DNA of 50,636 nt from a virus, in the IMG/VR virus record IMGVR_UViG_3300027833_000072, positions 1 through 50,636 of that record. One strand, given 5' to 3'. Of the stretch, positions 43,676 to 50,636 are shown one piece after another. Numbering within the stretch: position 1 is the stretch's first letter; every line of letters begins with the position of its first letter. The translations under genes were made by a program, and so were the position numbers. The notes under the pieces are model-generated. The model was not told the origin of the DNA, ran no database searches, and was given only the letters and a program-made list of their open reading frames with translations.

Positions 43676-44509
43676 TTATTTTGCACAAGGACTATCATCG
43701 CTCGGTGGAGTATTCTGATCTGAACCAGATTCATTATCACCTCCATTGTTATTATCACCAGTACTGTCTGCATTGTCGCTTTTTCCACCATCGTCCTCAT
43801 TTGATTGGCCATTTGCTCCGCTACCAGAACCACCCTTACCAGAACCACTATTCAGTGCGTTCTCCGCTTGTGTATCTGTAAAACCGTTTCCATCACCTGC
43901 GGTTCCATCATTACCATCTCCGCTACCTTGTTGTGCAAGTATTGCATCTCTTTGGCTTTGGGCATTTTCAGCATTTTGTGAAGCAATAACCTCAGCTGTA
44001 ATAGATTCTGTAACAGGATCTGTTTGAACCTGTGCACCCATTCTAACTTGATTACCATTGAATTCGTAATTTTTTCTACCAACTGGAATTACGTTAGGTG
44101 GCAAAAGAGTTTCTTTGTTGTATTTCTTTTTAAGCGCTTCTATTCTTCTTTGATCTTTCTCACTCAGTCTCTTAGTGTCTACAAATTGTCTTTTAACAAT
44201 ATTATCTTCAATAGACATTGGTCTTTCTAATCTATAGTATGCAGTATCGGGTGAAGGTACTAATATAACTTCACCTGGCATTATACTAAATGGATCCGAA
44301 ATTCTGTTGAATTTTAAGATCATGTCAGTTTTAGTATGATCACCGTAATACTTTAGCGCAATTAAATCAGGTCTAACTTTATCATCTTCAGTAACAACGT
44401 GTTCAGCTATGATTTCAGCATTATCTTTGTTTCTAAACATCATGGTCGGCTGAGTCATGATTAGTTTGACTGTATTGTAAGTTTTATTTAATAGTGTTTT
44501 AAAATCCAT
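43676..44509 (-). CDS. LysM-containing baseplate protein, gp53-like
   Basis: This 277-residue protein has a LysM-type domain at residues about 35-86: DKVRPDLIALKYYGDHTKTD, then MILKFNRISDPFSIMPGEVI and LVP. T4 gp53, which links wedge and hub, carries a LysM-like domain and its gene is close to gp5 in T4. The region from about 194 to 277 is low complexity (Gly/Ser/Asn/Asp-rich: GDGNDGTAGDGNG, GSGKGGSGSGANG), a flexible acidic tail; several other reading frames over this tail are shadows. The gene lies between the gp27-like and 611-residue genes. The alternative is a LysM peptidoglycan-binding tail protein. Confidence 0.68.
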   Translation of the reverse strand: MDFKTLLNKTYNTVKLIMTQPTMMFRNKDNAEIIAEHVVTEDDKVRPDLIALKYYGDHTKTDMILKFNRISDPFSIMPGEVILVPSPDTAYYRLERPMSIEDNIVKRQFVDTKRLSEKDQRRIEALKKKYNKETLLPPNVIPVGRKNYEFNGNQVRMGAQVQTDPVTESITAEVIASQNAENAQSQRDAILAQQGSGDGNDGTAGDGNGFTDTQAENALNSGSGKGGSGSGANGQSNEDDGGKSDNADSTGDNNNGGDNESGSDQNTPPSDDSPCAK

Positions 44510-44523
44510 AGTATATTGTAATT

Positions 44524-46359
44524 TTATCCAGCGTTAAGATCTGAAACTCTCTTAAGGAATGCCTTAGTAACGTGAGCAGCTGTGTTGTCCTTATTACCAT
44601 ATGCACTCGTATCAAACATTTGATTAACATCGATTGATCCTTCAACGTCTGGCTGTAAGTAAGATCTACCTCTACCTGCATTAAACATTGATTCTATTTC
44701 ACTTTTATCTCTAGGTCGACCGGGCTTCATTTGCACAGTCAGCTTTAATTTACTAGGAAAACCTTCATATCCTAATGGTCCATCAAATTCTATTTTACTT
44801 TCCATCATTGCTAAGTTTCCACAAACAATCATTGGATTCATAGGATTACCTATAGTAACATGCCATTGACCAGTTGGGTCACCAGTTAAGAAAGCTGCAA
44901 CAGTTGAAGCACCCTGTGGACTATTCATCATCTTCATTAAACCACCACCTACAATATTATCTAAAATCTTAGAGTCACCCAATGCATTTATACCTTTACC
45001 ATTAGCAACACCTTTCACTGCATTACCAAGATCACCCATTGCAAATGCTGCTCCACCTTTTATCTGAGTAGCAACTGAACCTAAAAAGCCTTTATAATCA
45101 CCACTTTTAAGTTTAGCTATATCACCAAATGGTTTACCAACACTACCACTACCTAAACCTCTAGTAGCACCACCCCAGAAAGGAGCGTTGTTATATGTTA
45201 ATGCGAGTATGTTAGATAATGTGTCCATGAATGCAACCTTAGGACTCGTATCTGCGAAACCTTTAAGATCATAATGAAAATTAAGTTCAAATGATTGATC
45301 AAATTCTAAACCTTGTTGTTTAGTTAAAACTTTTTTAATTACATTTAAAGGACCAAATACTTTGTTAGGATATGTTTCACTAGTTGGATCCCAACCAGCA
45401 CCTTTATCTTTTATTCTAATAGCTTGTTCAGGGCTAACGTTATTTGCACCTGCGTTTACTGCACTCAATAATGGACTTCCATCAATCATTGCACCTAGTT
45501 TACCTTTTTTACCAGCATTTGCAGTAATTTTTTGTATTTCTGATTCTATTTCTTTCCAATTGAATTTAGTTCCAAACTTAAGAATGTTTTTCATTTCATT
45601 TCCTAAAGAAGGCGACATCCATGTTATGGCTCTAGCAAGGTCTGGCATTGAACCGTCGACTGGTTTACCATCTTTACCAGGAATATTCATATTCTTAAGA
45701 TCATCTTGAACAGGGTATGGAAATCTTCTTAGAGTAATTAAATAATCGTTCGATATTTTACCATAATGTTCTGCTTGTATAAAATCATTATAACTATATG
45801 TGTATGCAATAGAAGGATGTTCCTTAGATTCATTTACGATATTACTAGCAGTTGGATTATATGCTTCTTTTAAATTGTGATGGAATACAGCGTGATTATA
45901 AGAGTCTTTACCACTTGCCATATCATCTTTAGAAGAATCTGAACGGTTTTTATATTTGTGTAAAGACCACGCATTCATTTTAGAATTAAGTCCTGCACCC
46001 GCAGATACAGTTTGACCTGCATCCTCTATTTTGTCTCCACCTGTTCCACTAACTGTTTTACCAACAGTGTATTTTCTGGAGTCAACATCATTTACACCAT
46101 ACATACTATTAGCACCTGGTGGTGTATCTTGTGCTGCCGTATCAATTGTTGTATTACCTTGTGAATCTGGTTTAACTTCTGACTTTGGAGTAATAGGATA
46201 ACCTAAAACTGGATGGAACACATATGTGAATTCTCCAGTATCTGCATTTTCGGCAATAGTGAACTTAGGTGTTTCGAATTCATCGCCGTTAGCCCAAGCT
46301 AATATAACTTGATCGTCAGTTGCTCCAGGTCCGACATATGTAAAATTTGATGATGCCAT
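44524..46359 (-). CDS. 611-residue baseplate/tail-tube initiator-like protein
   Basis: This is the first gene behind the strongest late-promoter-like element. The N-terminal third is Ser/Thr/Gly/Asn-rich with few hydrophobics (SGTGGDKIEDAGQTVSAGAG). After residue 180 it becomes structured: QAEHYGKISNDYLITLRRFP, then SFELNFHYDLKGFADTSPKV and LALTYNNAPFWGGATRGLG. A Gly-rich stretch (about 390-480) follows, then TGQWHVTIGNPMNPMIVCGN, LAMMESKIEFDGPLGYEGFP and SKLKLTVQMKPGRPRDKSEI. The latter pattern (structural strands, then a GP-x-GYEGFP turn and a strand) recalls the gp48/gp54 tube-initiator family. I would call it a baseplate component with moderate certainty. Its order, ahead of gp53- and gp27-like genes, fits the hub block. 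Confidence 0.7.
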   Translation of the reverse strand: MASSNFTYVGPGATDDQVILAWANGDEFETPKFTIAENADTGEFTYVFHPVLGYPITPKSEVKPDSQGNTTIDTAAQDTPPGANSMYGVNDVDSRKYTVGKTVSGTGGDKIEDAGQTVSAGAGLNSKMNAWSLHKYKNRSDSSKDDMASGKDSYNHAVFHHNLKEAYNPTASNIVNESKEHPSIAYTYSYNDFIQAEHYGKISNDYLITLRRFPYPVQDDLKNMNIPGKDGKPVDGSMPDLARAITWMSPSLGNEMKNILKFGTKFNWKEIESEIQKITANAGKKGKLGAMIDGSPLLSAVNAGANNVSPEQAIRIKDKGAGWDPTSETYPNKVFGPLNVIKKVLTKQQGLEFDQSFELNFHYDLKGFADTSPKVAFMDTLSNILALTYNNAPFWGGATRGLGSGSVGKPFGDIAKLKSGDYKGFLGSVATQIKGGAAFAMGDLGNAVKGVANGKGINALGDSKILDNIVGGGLMKMMNSPQGASTVAAFLTGDPTGQWHVTIGNPMNPMIVCGNLAMMESKIEFDGPLGYEGFPSKLKLTVQMKPGRPRDKSEIESMFNAGRGRSYLQPDVEGSIDVNQMFDTSAYGNKDNTAAHVTKAFLKRVSDLNAG

Positions 46360-46374
46360 CTATAATGTTGTGTT

Positions 46375-46386
46375 TATTTATATATC
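46375..46386 (-). promoter_or_regulatory. Best late-promoter-like element, driving the hub block
   Basis: The minus strand reads GATATATAAATA, combining the window's recurrent GATATATAA motif with an exact T4 late core TATAAATA. It ends 15 bases before the ATG of the 611-residue gene. It probably starts the transcript for the 40-46 kb hub genes. Confidence 0.6.
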
Positions 46387-46391
46387 TTAGC

Positions 46392-46414
46392 AATTATATT
46401 AATGTAATATAATT
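46392..46414. repeat. Perfect AT-only inverted repeat upstream of the hub promoter
   Basis: AATTATATTA and TAATATAATT form two perfect 10-base arms around a 3-base spacer. The repeat lies between the stop of the 199-residue gene and the late-promoter-like element. It could be a weak terminator stem or an operator; there is no GC clamp and no T-run beyond its AT content. Confidence 0.7.
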
Positions 46415-46430
46415 ATCTGTAAGGTATATA

Positions 46431-47030
46431 TCAAACCCATTCTACATCGTCCATTTCAGAAGATTCTGGACGATATAGGAGATCAACACTCCAGTTTGGA
46501 TCAGAAGGTAAACGATTACCTAAGAATTTTTTAAGTGATGCAACAAATTCACCTTGAGAATTATAGAAGAATTCACCCGAACTATATGTTGCCCTGTTAG
46601 AAAGCTCATACAGCTCCTTCATACACATTTCTATTTGAAACGTTTGTATATTATTAAATAGTTTAATCTGTTCACTGCGCGTCTTGGTGCAGAACACGGA
46701 GTCTACTGTGATTAAGTAGTTCTTCCATTTATCACCATTAAATAAATTATCCTCTATTTCTTTAACAGTACTGTAACCTGCTCTTTTGACATTTATCTTA
46801 GTGTCCTTTCCTTCGAAGTTTTTAATAAACCTTCCACCAAAAATGTTCTTCTTTAAAAAGTATGCGTTATCATAAAACTTTTTAATTCTTATTTGATATT
46901 GAGGATTAGTATCGTCAAACTTTACATCATAGATAGTTGCCCTAACTGGGATAAGTACATTAGGTTGTTGAGTGGTGGAGATTAATGCTTGAACTTGTTC
47001 TCCTTTTGAAAATAATTTGTGTTTAATCAT
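46431..47030 (-). CDS. Hypothetical protein, 199 residues
   Basis: This protein starts MIKHKLFSKGEQVQALISTT and has a short beta-barrel-like opening (VLIPVRATIYDVKFDDTNPQ, then YQIRIKKF), a central GGRFIKNFEGKDTKINVKRA, and a helical C-terminal half with FNNIQTFQIEMCMKELYELS. It ends RPESSEMDDVEWV. I cannot assign a family. It overlaps the upstream 134-residue gene by 8 bases, and a hub-assembly or chaperone role is inferred only because small genes of this type occur beside baseplate hub genes in T4. Confidence 0.7.
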   Translation of the reverse strand: MIKHKLFSKGEQVQALISTTQQPNVLIPVRATIYDVKFDDTNPQYQIRIKKFYDNAYFLKKNIFGGRFIKNFEGKDTKINVKRAGYSTVKEIEDNLFNGDKWKNYLITVDSVFCTKTRSEQIKLFNNIQTFQIEMCMKELYELSNRATYSSGEFFYNSQGEFVASLKKFLGNRLPSDPNWSVDLLYRPESSEMDDVEWV

Positions 47031-47427
47031 TATCTATAAACTTAACATTATCAAATCTACTGAGGACGCCTTTTTTAGGGTAATCACATCTATTGATAAT
47101 AGTTAAGTCTAAGCTAATATCACGATCTTGAACAAGATCTTCTATAAAGTCTTTAAAACCTAAAACACTTCTAGTGTCAAGTTCTTTAAACATATACGCA
47201 ATTGAAATCTCTTCAACTTCACTAGAATCTGTGATTAGTTTTTGTAACATCTTTCTAATATAAAGCGCTACGATGATATGTGACGGTTCTGATCCGTATG
47301 GATCACTCTTAATCAAACGATTAAAAATATCAAAATATGATACAGCGAGATCGTAATCTCTAGATTTCGCTAATTTTTCAAATTCTGTTTTAGTCTTGCA
47401 CCAGACGCCGTCTATCTTTAAAGTCAT
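47023..47427 (-). CDS. Hypothetical protein, 134 residues
   Basis: This is mostly helical (TKTEFEKLAKSRDYDLAVSY, then FDIFNRLIKSD) with an acidic central IAYMFKELDTRSVLGFKDFI. T4 has small hub-assembly proteins (gp26, gp51) near its gp25 and gp27 genes, and this could be their counterpart, but I see no sequence proof. It overlaps its neighbours by 8 and 1 bases, so the three genes are coupled. Confidence 0.68.
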   Translation of the reverse strand: MTLKIDGVWCKTKTEFEKLAKSRDYDLAVSYFDIFNRLIKSDPYGSEPSHIIVALYIRKMLQKLITDSSEVEEISIAYMFKELDTRSVLGFKDFIEDLVQDRDISLDLTIINRCDYPKKGVLSRFDNVKFIDND

Positions 47428-47747
47428 TATTGTATTTGCGATCTATAATACTTAAGCTGAGTCTCAAGTTCTTTGATCTTTAATTTTAGTTCTTTCTGAT
47501 TAGGTTGATACTTAACGCCCCATCCAGATTTTATGACCAACTCATTAGTATCTAATTGAGTCCCAGTTGACATACCCAAATCCATAACCAATTCCTTAAG
47601 AAATTTAATTTGATTAGGTCGTTCTTTTGAACCTGTAAATTCATATACAGTTCTAGATGTGTACTCTTCTCCTCCACCATTAACATTGTCATCAAATACA
47701 AATTTGATTAATCCATTGTCGGCTGGTTCTATACTAATTGTAATCAT
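47427..47747 (-). CDS. Hypothetical protein, 106 residues
   Basis: Two parts can be seen: a beta-rich N-terminus (ISIEPADNGLIKFVFDDN, TSRTVYEFTGSKERPNQIKF) and a C-terminal coiled-coil helix (KELKLKIKELETQLKYYRSQ). It overlaps the following gene start by one base. I recognise no family; the C-terminal helix suggests an oligomer or an adapter. Confidence 0.68.
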   Translation of the reverse strand: MITISIEPADNGLIKFVFDDNVNGGGEEYTSRTVYEFTGSKERPNQIKFLKELVMDLGMSTGTQLDTNELVIKSGWGVKYQPNQKELKLKIKELETQLKYYRSQIQ

Positions 47748-47755
47748 TCAGTAGA

Positions 47756-48148
47756 TTATTTTGTTCTGTTAGCCCTTAGTTCTTTAACTTGTGCTAACAA
47801 TTGCTTTCTTTTTTTCTTATCTTCTCGATAAGTTTCTTTATCTTTAATTGCATTAAGAGCCCATGCTTCTTCTAATAATTCCATTTCAGCGGCATCATAA
47901 CCTTGTTCTTTCCATGAAATTTTAGCTACGTCTAACGCTGCTTCTAATCTAGTAGCATTTAGTTCTTCGATTCTAGCAGTGTTTTCTGCATGTAGTTTCT
48001 TACCATATGCAATATTTTCAGATCTAACTTTAGATCTAACTTCACCAAAATATGGCATCTTAGCAAGTGCCTTAATAATACCTTGTTGCTTTAAGTAAGC
48101 TCTTCTCTGTCTACGATTCGGTGCTGCTTGATTTTGTTGTTGTTCCAT
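47756..48148 (-). CDS. Basic helical protein, 130 residues
   Basis: The N-terminus (QAAPNRRQRRAYLKQQG) is strongly basic, and the rest is charged helix (VRSENIAYGKKLHAENTARI, DKETYREDKKKRKQLLAQVK). This could bind nucleic acid or act as a scaffold. It overlaps the 3' end of the preceding gene by 38 bases, more than its neighbours. A start further inside would remove the basic N-terminus but would fit less well with the RRQRR motif. No family is recognised. Confidence 0.68.
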   Translation of the reverse strand: MEQQQNQAAPNRRQRRAYLKQQGIIKALAKMPYFGEVRSKVRSENIAYGKKLHAENTARIEELNATRLEAALDVAKISWKEQGYDAAEMELLEEAWALNAIKDKETYREDKKKRKQLLAQVKELRANRTK

Positions 48149-48692
48149 TGTAATAGTTTTTAATGAATGATTCTATTTGTTCTTTTAGTTGCTCTCTTAA
48201 ATTATCTATCTGACTTTCTACGAGCAGTCCAATTTGATTATTAAGATCTTTTTTAGTAATGTCCATCTGATCTTTAAATAGATCATAAACTTCTTTTGAA
48301 GGAATGTTAACTTTAACTGGCATTTGCGCATGATTTTTAGCACTCATTTTTCTGAGCATTTCCATCATTACATTAATTTCAGCGGGTTGATTTTCCTGTA
48401 CTGTACTTTTAATTACCTTAACATCAGTTTTGGTATTGACATTAGGTTTTCTTAAAGTAGATGCTGCAGGATTTAGATCTAGTGCCAACATGTTAGCATC
48501 TTCTTCGCTTTTAGCCTGAAATAACATTTCACTTAACAAGTTACGTGCACATCTAGAGCCATCAGTGAAAGCAATAAAATTTGCATCTGATTTAGTTAGG
48601 TCTTCAGTAACTATGGTACCTGCCTTTTCTGTTTTACTCCAAACAAAAATCTTTGCCGGAACTTCCTTAATTTCTTTTTGTTCTACACTCAT
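48111..48692 (-). CDS. Hypothetical protein, 193 residues (start re-assigned)
   Basis: I prefer the ATG at 48692, giving MSVEQKEIKEVPAKIFVWSK. A longer frame from 48767 would overlap the upstream gene by 47 bases, while this start leaves a 28-base gap and has an A/G-rich stretch (AAAGAAG) just before it. The N-terminal part looks like a compact fold with VWSKTEKAGTIVTEDLTKSD and DGSRCARNLLSEMLF. The C-terminal part is a long helix (KDLNNQIGLLVESQIDNLRE, then QLKEQIESFIKNYYNG), probably a coiled coil. The function is unknown. Confidence 0.66.
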   Translation of the reverse strand: MSVEQKEIKEVPAKIFVWSKTEKAGTIVTEDLTKSDANFIAFTDGSRCARNLLSEMLFQAKSEEDANMLALDLNPAASTLRKPNVNTKTDVKVIKSTVQENQPAEINVMMEMLRKMSAKNHAQMPVKVNIPSKEVYDLFKDQMDITKKDLNNQIGLLVESQIDNLREQLKEQIESFIKNYYNGTTTKSSSTES

Positions 48693-48720
48693 ATCTTCTT
48701 TAATTTTAAGCGGTTTACGC

Positions 48721-48942
48721 CTATTTCGTAGAGCCTGATATATTGTTGTTAACAGTTCTACTACCATTATACTCTTGTTTTATAAATTGTTTAATAAAAT
48801 CAATTGAACCTTCAGGTCCGATGATTGCATCTCTCTTTTGAAAGGGTACACACCACCTTTCTATAAATTTCTGATTTCCATTTTTAACTAAGAATTCTTT
48901 TAGTTCTTCTACTTCTGGTAAATACATTTTGTTAAATCCCAT
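48721..48942 (-). CDS. Small hypothetical protein, 73 residues (start re-assigned)
   Basis: The ATG at 48942 gives MGFNKMYLPEVEELKEFLVK. A longer frame from 49008 would overlap the 2OG oxygenase-like gene by 62 bases, and its extra 22 residues encode the antiparallel tail of that gene, so I reject it. The protein has an acidic helix followed by NQKFIERWCVPFQKRDAIIG and PEGSIDFIKQFIKQEYN. I cannot assign it to a family. Confidence 0.66.
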   Translation of the reverse strand: MGFNKMYLPEVEELKEFLVKNGNQKFIERWCVPFQKRDAIIGPEGSIDFIKQFIKQEYNGSRTVNNNISGSTK

Positions 48943-48946
48943 TTTT

Positions 48947-49528
48947 TTAGTTTTCTGTGTCAAAGAAGAATGTCTGAAACAATCTTCCATTATTAATATC
49001 TGTTCCAAAATAATCTAGAGAGGTGTGAAACAAATCACCTTGATAAATGACCAATCTGTTGTATACGTTTCCGATAAAGTCTACCATTTCCCATTTAGTC
49101 ATGTCTCTTGAGTCTCTATATAGTACATCTGTCAACTCAACATCTATTTCTCCATTAGAAAGTCTAGGTATCTTATATAGACCAGTTGCTTTATGTTTAA
49201 AAATTCCAGTTCCACCAGTGAGCGGTGCATTGGGTGTTAAATATAAAACTCCAGCCCATTTGTTGTTTTCATCTGCATGCATCCAACTTCTGTCTTCTTG
49301 TGTAGTGTACTGAAATGCTCCAGTATATTCTTCAGTTACCCATGTTATTTTACCATGAAGTGGTACTATGTGATCAGATATGTATTGTTTGATACTATCA
49401 TTTAGAAAGGGAAGTGTTCGGTTTCCGGGGAAATTACCACTAATTGAATAGTCTTGTTCTAGTGCAAAATCTCTAACTTCTTCAGGATTCTCGTAAAAAT
49501 CATCTATTATTATTGAAGTATATGCCAT
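48947..49528 (-). CDS. 2OG-Fe(II) oxygenase-like protein (DUF6445 type)
   Basis: This 193-residue protein shows a dioxygenase (jelly-roll) layout. The metal motif is H84-x-D86 in SWMHADENNKWAGVLYLTP, the distal His is H168 in YQGDLFHTSLDYFG, and a likely 2-oxoglutarate-binding Arg is R182 in GRLFQTFFF. The N-terminus (IIIDDFYENPEEVRDFALEQ) is the usual substrate-lid start of this phage family. Such enzymes hydroxylate or oxidise proteins, nucleic acids or small molecules; the substrate here is unknown. It overlaps the upstream helicase stop by one base (TAATG), so the two genes are co-translated. Confidence 0.8.
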   Translation of the reverse strand: MAYTSIIIDDFYENPEEVRDFALEQDYSISGNFPGNRTLPFLNDSIKQYISDHIVPLHGKITWVTEEYTGAFQYTTQEDRSWMHADENNKWAGVLYLTPNAPLTGGTGIFKHKATGLYKIPRLSNGEIDVELTDVLYRDSRDMTKWEMVDFIGNVYNRLVIYQGDLFHTSLDYFGTDINNGRLFQTFFFDTEN

Positions 49529-50636
49529 TATTTTATAGTTTTAAGCCTTTCTAAAAAGGATGGAGGGAAGAATCCCTTCTTATTTATCAGGTTTTTAAAG
49601 CTAGCATCCAGGATATATGTAATAGCCCAATCACTCTCACTTCTTACTGATCTACCGACACCTTGCATAATACTAATACCAGTTTTCCAATCATACCACT
49701 CATTTGAAGTATTTAATTTGGCTTTAATAAGGGGTTCGTTTAGATTAGGATATGGCACTTTAAAGAAGATTTGAAAACGACTAATATCATCCTTAAGATC
49801 TAGACCTTCTAATAATGATGGCCCCATTAACACTGCGTCTTTTTTCTTTTTAAACAACTCAATCATCCCTGCTTTCTCTCTAGAATTTTCATAATCCATT
49901 ACTCTAAAATTATGCTTAGTGTTTTGTTTAATGTAATTAGTAAATTCATAGGATCCAGTGTGTATGATACCGCGCTGTCCCTTATGTTTATCAATAATTT
50001 GATCTAAGATAGCAACTACATGTGGCAAGCTTTTAATCTTCTCTCTATATGTTAGCTTGTGTCTGTTTACAAAAACAACCGGAGATTTATCGTAATTAAA
50101 CACATTATCTAATCTAATAAATTGTGCGTTCTTAATTCCCATTATTTTAACAAAAGATCTAGGATCACCGATAGTGGCACTCATAAATACTTTAAATCCT
50201 GATTGCTCATGTAAGTACTTGTTAATCATAAGCGCCTCTTCTACACATTTGAATGTAGACTCTTCTTCTCTTTGGTCTAATACCATTTTATCTACGCCTA
50301 CTTGTTTTATTAAAGCAACATAATCGTTTATTTTACAATGTGTGTCCTTTAATCTATCAAATACACCAAATGCTTTTTGCCAATCTCTAGGAAGAGTCTG
50401 ACTTTTATATCTAAGTTTAGCTGCTTTATTACCTTCGTTTCTGATTTTGCCATATACTTTAAGAATGCTATCAAATTCTTGTAACGCTTCGAAAACAGTA
50501 GACTTATCGCCTTTCATTAAATCATTAATAAGACTTGTTAGTTTACCACGAGTATATGCACTGCTACCAAATCCTTGTTTATTAGAAAATCTAGTAGCTT
50601 CTAATATTTTATCTACTAATGAAGGATCAACTCTAG
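49528..50636 (-). CDS. DinG/XPD-like superfamily 2 helicase, 5'-truncated at window edge
   Basis: The C-terminal part of a DinG/XPD-type helicase is in the window. Motifs are MSATIGD (motif III type), SLLEGLDLKDDISRFQIFFK, which fits the segment before motif V, and MQGVGRSVRSESDWAITYIL, motif VI with its arginines. The reading frame stays open to base 50636 without a stop, so the ATG at 50517 is almost certainly internal, and the N-terminus with Walker A lies outside. Family members unwind DNA 5' to 3', often with an iron-sulphur cluster. The frame before 50517 encodes EATRFSNKQGFGSSAYTRGK. It is co-translated with the downstream oxygenase. Confidence 0.82.
   Translation of the reverse strand, partial: RVDPSLVDKILEATRFSNKQGFGSSAYTRGKLTSLINDLMKGDKSTVFEALQEFDSILKVYGKIRNEGNKAAKLRYKSQTLPRDWQKAFGVFDRLKDTHCKINDYVALIKQVGVDKMVLDQREEESTFKCVEEALMINKYLHEQSGFKVFMSATIGDPRSFVKIMGIKNAQFIRLDNVFNYDKSPVVFVNRHKLTYREKIKSLPHVVAILDQIIDKHKGQRGIIHTGSYEFTNYIKQNTKHNFRVMDYENSREKAGMIELFKKKKDAVLMGPSLLEGLDLKDDISRFQIFFKVPYPNLNEPLIKAKLNTSNEWYDWKTGISIMQGVGRSVRSESDWAITYILDASFKNLINKKGFFPPSFLERLKTIK

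Noticed and set aside
43648-44082. Several frames in the plus and minus strands over the 3' end of the gp53-like gene
   Set aside because: They arise from the repetitive Gly/Ser/Asn/Asp-coding DNA of the acidic tail, not from separate genes.
48721-49008. Longer form of the 73-residue gene starting at 49008
   Set aside because: It would overlap the oxygenase-like gene by 62 bases; the internal ATG at 48942 removes the overlap.
50517-50636. ATG at 50517 as the helicase start
   Set aside because: The frame is open to the window edge and helicase motifs I-II are missing, so the start lies outside.
1-50636. tRNA, rRNA, insertion sequences, integrase or CRISPR arrays
   Set aside because: I saw no tRNA cloverleaf, transposase, integrase, att site or repeat array when reading through; the region is densely coding and on one strand.

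Overview
The window looks like part of a large T4-like contractile-tailed phage (myovirus) that infects a member of the Bacteroidota, most plausibly a marine or aquatic flavobacterium. The T4 relationship rests on recognisable relatives of UvsW, UvsY, gp61 primase, gp32, gp25, gp6, the gp5 OB-fold spike base and probably gp7, gp27 and gp53. The Bacteroidota host is inferred from a BACON-type domain in a tail-fibre protein, the very AT-rich sequence, and translation starts that lack Shine-Dalgarno sequences and sit behind A-rich leaders. All supported genes lie on the minus strand, so transcription runs from high to low coordinates. Genes are tightly packed and no gap exceeds 300 bases.

From the right edge (upstream end): a 5'-truncated DinG/XPD-like helicase and a 2OG-Fe(II) oxygenase-like protein, then six small unrecognised genes (about 46.4-48.9 kb). 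A late-promoter-like element at 46375-46386 opens the baseplate hub block (40.1-46.4 kb): a 611-residue baseplate protein, a LysM gp53-like protein, a gp27-like hub protein, a 455-residue tube/baseplate protein and the gp5-like OB spike base without lysozyme. A 637-residue orphan follows. Two unexpected genes, each behind its own promoter-like element, sit inside this structural region: a four-repeat ribosomal-protein-S1 homologue (36.8-38.1 kb) and an amidoligase-like protein fused to a C-terminal beta-helix-like region (35.4-36.7 kb). The wedge block follows (a neck-like protein, gp25, gp6, a small protein, gp7-like), then baseplate and fibre genes: a short appendage protein, 645- and 1279-residue structural proteins, a 2715-residue modular protein, a collagen-like fibre and a BACON fibre. 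After these come a membrane-anchored coiled-coil protein, a 688-residue structural protein and a possible tube-like protein.

The left end (about 2-9 kb) holds small genes, two of them starting with peptides like the T4 capsid-targeting sequence, then the replication and recombination block: RuvC-like resolvase, gp32, primase, UvsY and UvsW. A 606-residue mosaic protein, a hairpin terminator and the start of another gene end the window.

The genes work together as one virion-assembly programme (hub, spike, wedges, fibres) plus the core of T4-style recombination-dependent replication (gp32, UvsY, UvsW, primase, resolvase). A repeated motif on the minus strand, GATATATAAT or the longer GATATATAAATA, lies 17-55 bases before several starts and resembles the T4 late promoter TATAAATA. 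The most surprising elements are the S1 homologue, the amidoligase-beta-helix fusion and a duplicated 15-base element in the gp32 leader that may be an autoregulatory site. Functional names rest on motif and synteny recognition by eye; no database search was possible.
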